Below, piece after piece: positions 50,551 to 61,644 of a DNA stretch of 64,000 nucleotides. Both the position numbers and the translations under genes were made by a program. The stretch covers positions 2,579,998 to 2,643,997 of the forward strand of contig CM019219.1 of the NCBI GenBank assembly GCA_009741485.1, in the 5' to 3' direction. The stretch comes from Malurus cyaneus samueli (Eukaryota > Chordata > Aves > Passeriformes > Maluridae). Under the pieces are notes generated by a model. It worked only from the letters and a program-made list of their open reading frames with translations. It ran no database searches and was not told the origin of the DNA. Position 1 is the stretch's first letter. Each line of letters opens with the position of its first letter.

Positions 50551-51796
50551 GGGGAAGGTGCTGTGCTATTGGGCATCCCAGTAAGGCCACTGGAAATCAG
50601 GAAAAGTCTGAGTGAAGCTGCCCAAGGACTCGGCAGCTCATCCATCCTGCTAGCCATGAGATCAGAAAGAGCCAGGTCACTCTGTGAGAACAAAAGTCCA
50701 TTTATCTTTCAGCAGACACAGGCCAAGGGACGTGGGGACCTTACCTTGTCCCAGCAGCCGACCTTCAGTCCTTGTGCCTTCAAACAGATCCCATTCCCTG
50801 GCCTTCAAATACTTGTCACTGTCACTGAGTGCCCTCTGAGGATTTTATTTAAATGTAGAAAACAACATGAAAACTGCAGCTGGCATTTTTTAGCAAATAA
50901 AAGGCATTAATAGTTTAAAACATATTTTAAAAAGCCTCATTCTTTTTTACGAGTGGGTTTTGGTGATTATGCTTTGCACTGCTGCAGCCTCCCCCCGAGG
51001 GCAGGCAGCCAAAGCCTTGCTGCAGACAGCAGTTGTCAAGGCAGTCCCTGATTGAAGTGGGGGTAGGTCACATAATGCTTTGCAGATGGCAACCAGCACA
51101 TCACATTTCCCTGGCAGATCAGCTGGCAGTGCAGCTCTGTGCACCCTGCCAGGACCCACTGCTCCTGCCAGGACCCACTGCTGCTCCTCCAGGGCCTCCC
51201 CTGCTGTCCCTGGAATCCCTCAGTGATGGAGCTGTTCTGAGCTGTGCTGCTCCTCTGCACAAATGCTGACAGCAGCTCTTCCCAAACACAGCTTGGTTCC
51301 CCTCCAGGTGTTATCCTCGCCTAAAACATCCTGAAACACGGGTTCTGAGGGGGTGATAAATGTGTTGATCTCCTCTTCCAGCACCTCTAAAAAGTTGTGC
51401 TTAACTTTAGTACTTCTGCATTCTCTCACCTTCCCCTGAAAAATAAAAAACCCCAAACCTTTCTTTTTGTTGTTATTCTGAATCCATTTTTGAAATGACA
51501 ACTCTGAAAGACTTGAGTCAGTGCCTTTTGTAACTGCAACTGGGGAAAAAAAAAGAGAGTAGATTAAATATCTGCAGAGAAGTTTGATGAAGCAAAAAGG
51601 GCCTCAGCACAATAGCAGGTGTCAGTCTGCACGAGTATTTCTGGAAAAGGGAAAAGCACAGGGTGTTCAAATTGGAGACGTTTTGATTATCATTCCCCCC
51701 CACAATGACTGTGCAGTTGCAGCTAAGAATTATCTAAAAGTATCAGAAATTATCCTTGCCAAAACCAGTAGAAATAAAGAAAATGTAAAGTAAACC

Positions 51797-51927
51797 AGTG
51801 GGAGGGTCCAGCTTTGCCTTGGGCACTGCCAGGGATCCAGGGGCAGCCACAGCTTCTCTGGGCACCCTGTGCCAGGGCCTTACACCTTCACAGGGAAGAA
51901 TTCCTGCCCAAAATCCCATCCCCAGGA
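51797..51927 (-). mobile_element. CR1 LINE internal 3' fragment lacking its tail
   Basis: 'gggcactgccagggatccag', 'gggcagccacagcttctctg', 'ggcaccctgtgccagggcct' and 'gggaagaattcctgcccaaa' match the CR1 body on the minus strand. The terminal tail is missing or replaced. Confidence 0.9.
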
Positions 51928-51944
51928 GGAAAAATCCCAGGAGG

Positions 51945-51986
51945 TGAGGCCCTGGTTGTCCAGAGAAGCTGTGGCTGCCCCATTTG
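51945..51986 (+). mobile_element. Short inverted CR1 fragment
   Basis: 'ggccctggttgtccagagaa' and 'gctgtggctgccccat' are a plus-strand CR1 piece. It forms a 21-bp perfect inverted repeat with 51841-51861 of the neighbouring minus-strand copy. Confidence 0.85.
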
Positions 51987-54900
51987 ATTTCACAGTGCCC
52001 TGAAATCAAACCCAACCATGAAACGGAAAAATTAAATCAAAACAGTTGTACTTAATGCCAAAGACATGAACAATGAAACAGAGAAAATAACATTGGAGCC
52101 AAGTGGAGAAGCCACGTGAACTCGTGGTTACCAGGGACTCGACATCGACCCAATTCCCTTCCTGAGCAGGGAATTTTCAAGGATGAGGATGAAATGAGCT
52201 GCAGTGGAGTGTCCAGGACAGCTGGATCAGGGATTCACCCAGCTCTCCATGTGATGCTGGGTGTTACACAGTGAATTCTGGGGTTCAGGCTGTAATCTGT
52301 GCCAGCTCAGGCTGAATATCAGAGCATCCTGCATCTCTGCCTCCTCTGCTGTGGTCACTCCAGCTACAAAGGGACTCACTGCAGGGCTGGATCTGCCACT
52401 GGGAGCTCCTGGGGTCTGCAAACCACTGTCAAAAGCCTGGGGGTTAATTCCACACCATCAGCAAACACTTGGTTTTGAAATTACCCTTCCCACACCGCTG
52501 CAGGCCCAGGCTGTGTTTTAAGCCTGGCAAAATCAATCTTTTTCCTCGGGACCATCAGCACAGGAGAAATGCCCAGGATAAGCCCCATCCCCTGTCCCCA
52601 TCGATTGTGCACAGAGGTTCCACACGAGCTGCAGAAATGATCTCTCACTGCTTGATATTTTTTTAGCGCTTCACCTGCTTTGAATTGTGAGTGTTTTGAT
52701 AAATGAACTGAGAAGTTCCCTGGCTTCTCTGCTCCATGGGTGAACAGCTCAGGGGGAACTGCCAGAATTACAGGGTGATTTTTCACAGCAGTGCTCACTG
52801 AATCCCTGTTAAAGCCTCAATGCCTTTCCCTGCTCCTTTATCCTCTGCTGCTCTCACAGCAGCGAGGCACAGATACATTATACATTTCTGGAGATGGGCT
52901 CAACAGGTAAAGTCTGAATTTGGGTATAAAAGCTTGATTTAAGGATTTCTGTCCAAAATCAACTGCTCAGCAAGCAAACATTCCCTGGTAGCAACCTGGA
53001 GGAGAGTAGTTAAAAATGGGAACAGCAGCTGTGGGCTTCGTGCATCCATCCCAGGGAAAGGCACTGGGGTTGGTCTCACTGGGTTAAGATCCCTTAAATG
53101 TACCAAGCCAGAAAACTCATCTGGACGTGGAAAATTCACAACCACATAAAAATGGCACAGTGACAGCCAACCCACCTCAGCCACCCACACCGAGCAGCCA
53201 AGGGACTGACCAGGAACAGCAGAAACCTGCTGCTAAAATAACAGCATCAACCCCACCAAAATGCCTGGTCAGGCATTTATAAGGATGACTGGCACCTCCC
53301 TCACCCCGTTCTACCAGCATTTCTCCATCAGGGTGAGGAGTGTGAGGGCTGTGGAGCTCCAGGGGTGAGCACTCCAGGAGCTCAGTCCCTCAGTCCCTCT
53401 GCTCAGAACATCTCCTCACCTTCTTTTCAGGGTTTTATTGTGGGACACTTCAAAATCCAAGGCAGGATCTCGGATCAGGAGAGCCAGAGGTCTGAAATGA
53501 GCAGGAGTGTTCTCCATCCCCCCTCTGACTCTGTTTGTAGAGGAAGCAGTTCCTGCTGTGCTGCTGTGACGCCGTGTTGGTGCAGCTGTCCCCAATCCCC
53601 AATCCCAATCCCAATCCCCAATCCCACACCGTGTTCCCCATTCAAGGAGCTGCCTGTGGTTCCCCCAGGCTCTCTGTTCCCCTCAGGAGCAGGGATATTG
53701 CATTCCTTGTGTTTTCTGGGACTGCAGGAGCTCCATCACGGGCACAATGTGCAAGGGAGCACTTCTGACACCAAAGGAGAAGGAGGGACCTGTTCAACAG
53801 CTCCTGCTGAAACAAAGGCTCCATTTCTAGGGATCAAAACTCCCCCTTTGCATGGCTGATGCACTCACGGGAAGTTCAGCTTTCTGCTCTTCCAAGTGCC
53901 CAGGCTGCATTAATTTAACATCCCTACATGATTATTACATGGTTATATTTAGCAGGTGGCAGCTACTTCAGTGTGCCCAAAGTCAGCAAAGCATTCACCT
54001 TCCTGCACACCAAAATCTGGGATTATTGCACTGACAATGAGCTTTGAGGTCCCCTCCAAGCCAAAACATTTCACAGGATTCAAACCTCTCTGCAGGTTTA
54101 AGATAAAAACTTTTCAAGTTTTCTGTGCTGCCTCTCAGCTGGGAACTCTGACTGCTTAGGCTGGAAAGTTACAGCCACAGCATTTGGGTGATAAAATTCT
54201 GTTTAAAGAACTTTTTTTCACAAGTCCTGAGTATGAACATTTTATTTCAGATTACTCTATTTATGGCTAAAATTTGCTATTCCTTATTAATATTACAGAC
54301 CACCAATGATCCCTGCTCACAGCTACAGCAGCCTCTCACTCTTGAAAATGTGTGAAAAATCACAAACTGGCACCAAAATTTAAGAAAAAAAAAAAAAAGT
54401 TGGAACAATCCCTGTAGTGGAAATGGGACTTCCGAAGGGAAAACTTTTAGCAATAGTATTTTTCTCCTTTGGGAAAAAAAAAAAAGCCACATTTGCCCAA
54501 TGTAAAATGTTGAGCAGGAAAACAAATTTGGTAAAAGTTTTTTTAAAAGTATTGCTTATAATGGAAGAATGACAAAAATTGTGTGTTACAAAAATTTCAA
54601 AACGTGTGTGTTTATTCTATTACTGACTTGTCTCTTGTGGATTTCTAGGTTTCCCTTCCTAACCCCTTTTCCAATAAAGCCAGAGGAAATAAATGCATGG
54701 AAACAAATCCACAGGAGGGGAATAACCAACTCCTCTCTTTGATAGCAGGTGGGTAGTGAGAGCCCCAGTGCTGGCAGAGCCACAAGCAGGGCACAACAGG
54801 ATCTCAGGGAGCTGGAAATAATTAATGCAAAGCCCTGCAGTGACCTGCAGTGCTGCAGAGCAGCAGATTTGCCAGCCTTGGTGGCCCTGAGCTCCTTGTG

Positions 54901-55636
54901 CAGAGCTCAGCAGGCTCCTCTCCCTAATGAGCCTGGAAAAGGCAGTGTTTTGTTCTCTCTGGATGGTACCTAGGGAAAAGACAAGGATGTGCAAGTTACC
55001 ATCTTGTTTAAAGGTCAGAAAGAGGAAAAAACCTTTTTTTTAGGTGGAAAAACCTCCTCTATTTCCACTGGCACACAGCCTGCTGCTGGATTTACTCCTG
55101 AGCCACCCACACCACGGGCTGATGCGATTGTGGTGATCCCTTCTTTCCCAAAGGTAACTCTTCCTGGATCCGGCTGACCTGCTTTGACATCCATCTGCAT
55201 CTGCAAGACTTGCCCTGGCAAGCTGAACCTGAAATTCTCTCAAAATAAGGAGAATCTCCTAGCCTGGAGCTCCTGTAAAGTGAGGTCTCCTGATCCTCTG
55301 CTCTTCCTGCCTTTGAAGCCTCTCTGCTTCCATCAGTGAGAATAACATTGCCCATTCCCAGAGCAGAATCCACAGGTATTTTTGTTAACAGCAAAGGATT
55401 CTCCCTTTTATTGTCTTTTAGGAACTTCAGCAGAGATGCTGCTGTGCAATAGAAGGTTATTTACAGGGAAGAGTGAAAAGCAAGAAAACCCAAGAGTCAA
55501 CAACTGGAACATTCTTACACTTGGCTCCATGAGGTGTGACAGGTGAAGCAATGAGAGCTCTGCAGGAGCCCCCCAAGGGGGAAAAATGGGAATTTGAGGC
55601 ACAGGATATTCCTGTCACTGTCCTGACCACAGGACA
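51987..55636. other. Intergenic DNA with a short CCCAAT-type simple repeat
   Basis: No exon was recognised. A TATAAAAG word at 52925-52932 stands alone without other promoter signals. The only clear repeat is the CCCAAT run at 53591-53626. Confidence 0.55.
53591..53626. repeat. (CCCAAT)n simple repeat
   Basis: Five to six imperfect 6-7-bp units of cccaat/ccccaat lie in tandem. Each contains the CCAAT word, but the tandem layout points to slippage rather than a promoter. Confidence 0.85.
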
Positions 55637-55965
55637 GATCATAGAATCACAGAATGGTTTGGATTGGGAGGGACCCTAAAGCCCATCTCATTTTACCCCC
55701 CTCCCACTGTCCCAGGCTGCTCCCAGCCCCAATGTCCAGCCTGGTCTTGGACACTTCCAGGGATCCAGGGACAGCCACAGCTTCTCTGGGCACCCTGTGC
55801 CAGGGCCTGCCCACCCTCCCAGAGAAGGATTTATTCCCTTTATCCAACTTACATCTCCCCACCTCCAGCTTAAACCCATTCCCCCTTGTCCTCTCCCTCC
55901 AAATGCTTGTCCAAAGCCACTCTCCAGCTCACTTGGAGCCCATTCAGGCACTGGAAGGTGATCAA
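55637..55965 (-). mobile_element. CR1 LINE, about 330-bp 3' fragment with tail
   Basis: The copy begins 'catagaatcacagaatggtt' and continues through 'tcccaggctgctcccagccc', 'ggacacttccagggatccag' and 'cagagaaggatttattccct' to 'cagctcacttggagcccatt'. The tail is intact. It marks likely intergenic DNA just below the ABRAXAS2 3' end. Confidence 0.95.
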
Positions 55966-57399
55966 GTACTTACCAATTTACTAATGAAACTCTAATTAAA
56001 CTTCCATTTTCTTCCCAAATCCACAAGCTACAGAAGAGAGCACTGTAAAGGTACATGCAAATACCCCCACAAATCTAACATGATAGAAATGTGTGTGAAA
56101 CCACTGCAATTGGAGAGAAAAGAGAAAGCCAGGGAAAGATTCTCCTCAATGGAAGTCAGAGACTAACGTCTTGCAAGCTGAGACAGACTCATGGAAGAAC
56201 CAAGAAAAGCAAGTTTGTTATCAAAAAACCTTAAAATAAACCTTGCAGCACCAAAAAAAGCAAAGTTTCAGACTGATTCTAGCTACATTCAGTGCAGTCA
56301 GGAGCATCTTCCCACTTAACAGGAGTTCTTATCAGTTTGCTTGTCTTATCTCACTGCTACACCAACAGTAACAGCTTCTCTTTACATTTTAACTCAGGAC
56401 ATGTCAGAGGCAGTGAAATGCCCCCAGAGATGTGAGATGTGAACTCCAAACCTGCACAGTCATGAACATGCCAAAATTAACAATGCTCACACATCTTTCT
56501 GCCAACATATTCCATTCTGAAAGCAAAGAGAGGACTTGGAGATTCCCAGAGTGTCAATCCAAGCTAATTTCAGAAATATTTAATGATGCTTCCCTTTGTA
56601 AGCATATGGGGTAGTTCTAATCCATTGAGGCTTCCCATATGGTGATTCCTGTTCTTCTTGCTATCAACAATCAGAGGGGAAATCAGAGTAAATTTGGAAA
56701 TAAAGGGAACAGTGATTCCAAGTTCCTCATGATCAACCAGAAAATATTTCACTTTACCAGGAAAACGCCAGGATTTGGAACTGAAGGGCACAGAAGCCAA
56801 TTTTCAGTAGATTTTCCTCAAGGTCGCCTCCCTGTGAGAGGACACACAGCTGCTGGACCTGCTCCTGGGAATCACCAACAGGGACTGTCCAGAGTCAGAC
56901 TGGAAACCTGGTGTTTCACAGGAACTCCACAATTCAGGATTAAAGGTGCTCCCTTTTGCCTTCTGACAGATCACAACCCAACATCATTGTTTTCAACATG
57001 ACTGTTATGAAAACTGCAAAGTCTAACCAGGTGTATTTTTGCCAGAATATTACCTGAATTTAAATATATATATATATTAATAAAGGCCACACCCTTGTTG
57101 TTATGAGTCAGAAGTTATAGTAAATGAAAATAACTGCAGATAGGCACAAGCTGGAAGGCATGATGACACACTTGTTCCACCTGCATGGTGCACAGAAAAC
57201 CAAGCAGAACTTTTAATATTTTTTGTTAAATAACCCCAGAATTCAAACTTCTTGTAAAAAACAGGCACAGTGTCAGGCCCCCTCTGCCACATCCCCTCAG
57301 TCCCACAAACAGCCCAGCCTGAACAAACCCTTTTGAGCTGCATTTCTACTCCCCAGCGAGCTCTTCTACTAACGTGGAACCTGACAAGTATTAAAATCT
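55966..57399. other. AT-rich DNA below the ABRAXAS2 3' end
   Basis: No gene was recognised. A (TA)n run lies at 57064-57078. If the polyadenylation site is further left than I infer, part of this belongs to the ABRAXAS2 3' UTR. Confidence 0.5.
57064..57078. repeat. Short (TA)n microsatellite
   Basis: About seven alternating TA units in an AT-rich setting. Confidence 0.8.
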
Positions 57400-57418
57400 A
57401 TGTTAGGATTAAATAAGA

Positions 57419-57424
57419 TTTTAT
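57419..57424 (-). terminator. ABRAXAS2: Candidate ABRAXAS2 polyadenylation signal
   Basis: AATAAA on the minus strand within 'tgacaataaaatcttattta'. The hexamer is canonical and well placed for a 1.7-kb UTR, but other copies exist nearer the stop codon. Confidence 0.35.
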
Positions 57425-58915
57425 TGTCACATTGAACTGCTTTGTCAGAGATGTACATTTTGCAGGTTTCTGTGCAGAATAAAAATAAAGACGGTGGCTG
57501 CCAACCTGTCAATTGTGATTCCGATTCCAGCATCCACACGTTCACACCTGAGCCACAGGTGCTCACAGGTGGTGACTCCACAGCAAGGTCTCTGTTCCAG
57601 GGATTGCAACACTCCAAGACAAAAATCCATCAAATTAAGGCTAATGAGAACAATGTAAAATAGTTAAAACCAGAGCGCTGGATGTTTAAAGGTGGAAACA
57701 CTCAGTAGATGAGTGGTTAATTTTAACATCTCATTTTTCCCAAAGTTATTTTGCTCAATTTAGTACAGGTAAGGAGAGGGTAATGAACAGACTTCTGCCT
57801 ATGGATATGATCCAAAAGACCAAAATTTCAGTGTGTAAATTTAAAATTTTTAAGTGACTGCTTTGCTGTTCTGGGTGTAAACCAAAGAAGTGGCTATTGA
57901 CACCTCAAAGTGATAAATGCTGCAGATAACCTCATCTTAAAATGTGTATTTTCTCATTTACACATCAGGGATAAAGTCCAATAATACAAACTTCTTAGTG
58001 GCACAATTTCACATATTTTGGGCAACGTTAGCATACAAGCAGTATTTAAATAAAAGTAAGTGCATCCAAACATGAAATTCCCTAAATATACCACACTTCA
58101 TTTATCCCAAACGGCAGTTTTCTGACAAGAGCTGTAATTCAAATTAAAATAATCATTTACATGTTTCACCCAGAGGAAAAGAGGTAATAAACCCAGGGGA
58201 CTCTCCAAACAATCTTCTCCTACCCTATCCCCTATGTATTACATAAAATAACTCATCTAGAAGCGTAAATCCAATACTCAGATGCAAATAAAATGGAAAC
58301 AGCAGTCTCTGATGTTTGTAATTTGCAGACTCCAAAGTCCAATCATGATGGAATTTACTACTTCTGTCGGTCATTTACTCCTGTATGTGCACTTCATATT
58401 TATGCTAAAAGAACACATGAGACAATAAATGAGGCTAGTGTGGCGTAAAGTCATTGTAAACCCAGTGAAACCAGAATAATTCTATTTATGACATTCATCT
58501 GGATGATTTACCAGGCATCCCACCCCCCAACACCCTTTACAGAAAAAAAGGCAACCATCAGTTGAAGTGAGACACATTCTGCTAATAAAAAAGGTCAAAC
58601 CAAACCCCTCCTCTGATGAGAGCATGCCCACAGAAAGAGGGTGACCACATCTTTTCCAATCAGGCTTCTCAGAATTATCAAAATTTCTTTGCTTGCAAAG
58701 GCCAATTTGGCTTACCATAGAAAGCTATTTTGAAGGCGGCTGATATATTTATTCCCTTTCAAAAATTAAAATTCAAGGCATGATAGTGCAAGAGGTAAGT
58801 TTTGATTTGAGAACATTATCTGTAGACTAACTGTGCTTAATTACTACATCCCAATTTATTGTCTTAAAGAAAATATGGCAACAAAAGCTACGAGATCTCT
58901 ATAAATTTCATTTTG

Positions 58916-59100
58916 CCTAAATTTACCAGTACATCCATGAACCTCATCAGTATTAGTACAACTTGATTATCCTAATGATTCCATTATAAAACTTGCAAAA
59001 TGTATCACAAGGTGAATAAACCATCTAGTGCAAGTCTTCTACATTTTGTGTGCACAGTAATCCTGTGTAGTTCATTTCCTCCGGGTTAAATCCCCAAAAT
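58916..59100. repeat. Copy A of a diverged 185-bp direct repeat (in the ABRAXAS2 3' UTR)
   Basis: It aligns collinearly with 59924-60108. Shared blocks include 'cctaaattta', 'catgaacctcatcag', 'agtgcaag', 'ctacatttt', 'tgtgcacagt' and 'catttcctcc'. By eye about three quarters of positions match, with only 1-2-bp gaps. It sits about 60 bp past the stop codon. Confidence 0.85.
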
Positions 59101-59161
59101 CTCTCGGTAACAATTATGAAAAAACAGTGTCACGTGGATTTTTTTTTTGTTTTCCCCCCTA

Positions 59162-59628
59162 TCAAATCTGAGAAGTTTGAGTGTTCCTGGAATCACCATC
59201 GGGATGTGCTGAAGGTCGTGACTCCCTTGTCTGTGAGTATTCACTGTCAGATGATTCTGTGGGTTCAAGCAAATTCTCATAATCACTGTCTTCTGATTCA
59301 TCAACATTGTCACCGAGCGCTCTTTGGGAAGATGGCATGGATGCTCCATTACCAGAATATTTCAATCCTGCACTTGTGGGAACATAACTGGAAGATCCTA
59401 CTGCCTGAGGCCGAGGCATGAAGACACTGCTCTCCAGGAGCCCGGGGCTGACAGAACTGTCTTGAGTGGTTGTGTTGAAATCCGAGTAGGGCGGGGGAGG
59501 ATCCGACACGTCCGAGTCTTCAAGTGTGCAGCCTTCCACAGCAAACCCAGTGTAGGACATTCGTGGAACAAACATGGGCTCCAAGTTATCTGTTGGCATT
59601 TGCCTGCTTAAAATTGCCTGCTGCATTC
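59162..59628 (-). CDS. ABRAXAS2: ABRAXAS2 (ABRO1) terminal coding exon
   Basis: The exon encodes the last 154 residues of ABRO1, beginning [11 protein letters not shown] and ending RNTQTSQI. Landmarks shared with the human protein as I know it are [35 protein letters not shown] and the exact C-terminus NTQTSQI. ABRO1 is the MPN-minus scaffold of BRISC, which brings the K63-specific deubiquitinase BRCC36 together with BRCC45 and MERIT40 in the cytoplasm and recruits SHMT2. This tail lies beyond the MPN domain and coiled coil and is low-complexity and Ser/Pro/acidic-rich, so probably disordered. It lacks the BRCA1-binding SPxF end of the paralogue ABRAXAS1. The acceptor is CTTTGCAG|GAATGC; the first two bases complete an Arg codon with the preceding exon. 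The stop TGA is at 59162-59164. Open frame beyond 59628 is intron. Confidence 0.97.
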
Positions 59629-59923
59629 CTGCAAAGCAAAGAACAGGGGGGTATTTAATGCTTTCTTGGCAATGGGCTCCACATACCCAGGCTGTGCCCA
59701 CCTTGCCTGCCCAGCCCTGTCCTCTCTTCTTACTTTCTGTTTGTTATCAAATGTTCATCCCTGGCATTGCTTTCCAGCTCCAGCACTGGATCCTGTCCCC
59801 TCTGCACTACTCATCTTTCATACTTCTGATTTTAGGCTTATAGAGACATCAATACACTGCCCCTGACTATCACATCAAATCTTTCCTAACACTGCACCCT
59901 GCTCTTTGAGCATGACAAACTTC

Positions 59924-60108
59924 CCTAAATTTAGCAGTGCAGCCATGAACCTCATCAGGATCAGCACAGCTTAGTTATCCCAGTGATCCCATTTCAAATC
60001 CAAAATGAGTCAGAAAGCAAATAAACTATCCAAGTGCAAGCATGCTACATTTTCATGTGCACAGTCATCCTGTACAGATCATTTCCTCCAGTTTAAGCTC
60101 CCAAAAAA
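59924..60108. repeat. Copy B of a diverged 185-bp direct repeat (in the ABRAXAS2 last intron)
   Basis: Partner of 58916-59100 in the same orientation, displaced by 1008 bp, so the pair brackets the terminal coding exon. It is not CR1-like. Either a segmental duplication or two insertions of an unrecognised old repeat would explain it. Confidence 0.85.
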
Positions 60109-61600
60109 CACAGCTACAGGATGTTTCCATAGCCTGTTGCTGTTTCCACCTCATTTTTTCTCAGTATTTTTCAGGGCTCAACCTGCCTGCTCCTCTCCAC
60201 CTGTGTCTTGATCAGTACAACTCACGTCACTTTTCATCCATGATAACTCATATTTGAGATCACATCTTAAAAATATCACTTTGTACTTTCTCTTCCAATG
60301 ACCCTTGTGCTAGGGATAACCTCATGAACACTTGCAAAGAAGCCACCATGTCTCCCCTCAAATTATTATTTAAAAACTGCACTCACATTAAAAATCTAAA
60401 CGATGGAATTACAGCTGGGAGTGTAGCAGGGCATCAGAACAGGAATGTGAAAGTCATCTTAAATGAGCTGATTTAGAAAATAATTTAGGGAAGACATGCA
60501 CAAAAATAATGAACTGCAAAAGCTGCAAAATGAGGAACACTTGCACCCTTCTGCAGAAAAGAAACTTGATTTATGTAAACTATAAATATCAATATGCATG
60601 AGGTGTGATCAGCTATGGAGGTACAGGTATGTATTATTTTACTGTAGTTGTTAAAAATCCAACCAGAATATATGTAACTGAACACCACAGTTCAAAAAAT
60701 AGGGAAAACTGGAGAAACTCTACAAAACAAAAGGGCTCATCAGAGATCTAAAACATAAGAAAGGCTGGAATAACTGGGATCAGCAGGGAAGGCTGAGGAG
60801 AGTGTTTCATCCTTCAAATGTGCCTAAGATGCTGCTGCAGAGAGGTAAGTTAGATGTACACTAGACACAACAAAAAATGTCCTGGTGGGATGTTTTGTTA
60901 AACACTGGGAGAGACTGAAGTTTTTGCCTGGTTCCTAAGGGGTTATTAACCAACAAACCTGCCAGAGTTGGACTGGCATGTGTAAGGTGATGGACACAAT
61001 GGGATCAGCTCTATTTACTGTTTCCCTACATTTCTGGAGAAACCCCAAATGGAGGGTGAAGAGTTCCTTGAAACAAGTCACTGAAATGTCTGTTGGTAAT
61101 AAAAGGAGAATATTCCCTCAAGTGGCCATGTAACAGCACTCCATTTCTGGGACACAATAGGAAAACTTCAGTGAAAGATTTCCTGGGATCTGGGAAGTGC
61201 CCAGCACTCACCAAACCCTGGAAAATCCTGCTATATGTACAGAACTATTTCAGGATATGGCAGCTAAAGTCTCAACTGCCTTTTACTCTGGACTGTTTAA
61301 GGCATAACCTGATAACCCAAAGTTTGTGAGAACACCAAGCTCTCACACAACACTCACACAGGAATTGGAATCAAACGCTGCCTTTTCCTCACTAAAACCA
61401 AGGAAATTCTCCCAACATTGAGCAAGTGAGGGAACAGAAGGCCAGATTCAGTAATTAACTACTCACATCTAAAAATACTGCAGAGCTCCACGCTGCATGT
61501 TTTCTTGTTTCAGCCCTCTCACATGATTATCTGCTCTGGCACAAATTCTCAGTCCAGCATTTGCATTTCCCTGGTAGTACCCAGAGCTGAGCACTAACTG

Positions 61601-61631
<31 letters not shown>

Positions 61632-61644
61632 CCCAGCTCTTCCC
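61601..61644. repeat. (TCC)n pyrimidine tract
   Basis: The tract has tandem tcc units with a ttcc interruption, within the ABRAXAS2 intron. On the transcribed (minus) strand it reads as a (GGA)n purine run, the kind that can act as a splicing-enhancer or structure-forming tract. Confidence 0.85.

Larger units (their letters stand above)
57400..59161 (-). other. ABRAXAS2: Probable ABRAXAS2 3' UTR
   Basis: The region directly follows the stop codon at 59162-59164. It is AT-rich, free of CR1 and without coding potential. It ends at a plausible AATAAA (minus strand, 57419-57424). Alternative AATAAA words, such as the one near 58746-58751, could give a shorter UTR. The left boundary is an inference. 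The part at 58916-59100 is duplicated on the far side of the last exon. Confidence 0.5.

Noticed and set aside
49865..50693. Several 100-221-codon open frames around 50 kb on both strands
   Set aside because: Most of their length is a truncated CR1 3' end, which has no coding capacity.
52925..52932. TATAAAAG word
   Set aside because: It stands alone with no CACCC, CCAAT or CpG context and no downstream exon.
53591..53626. Run of CCAAT words as a possible NF-Y-bound promoter
   Set aside because: The words come from a tandem 6-7-bp simple repeat, so slippage explains them better.
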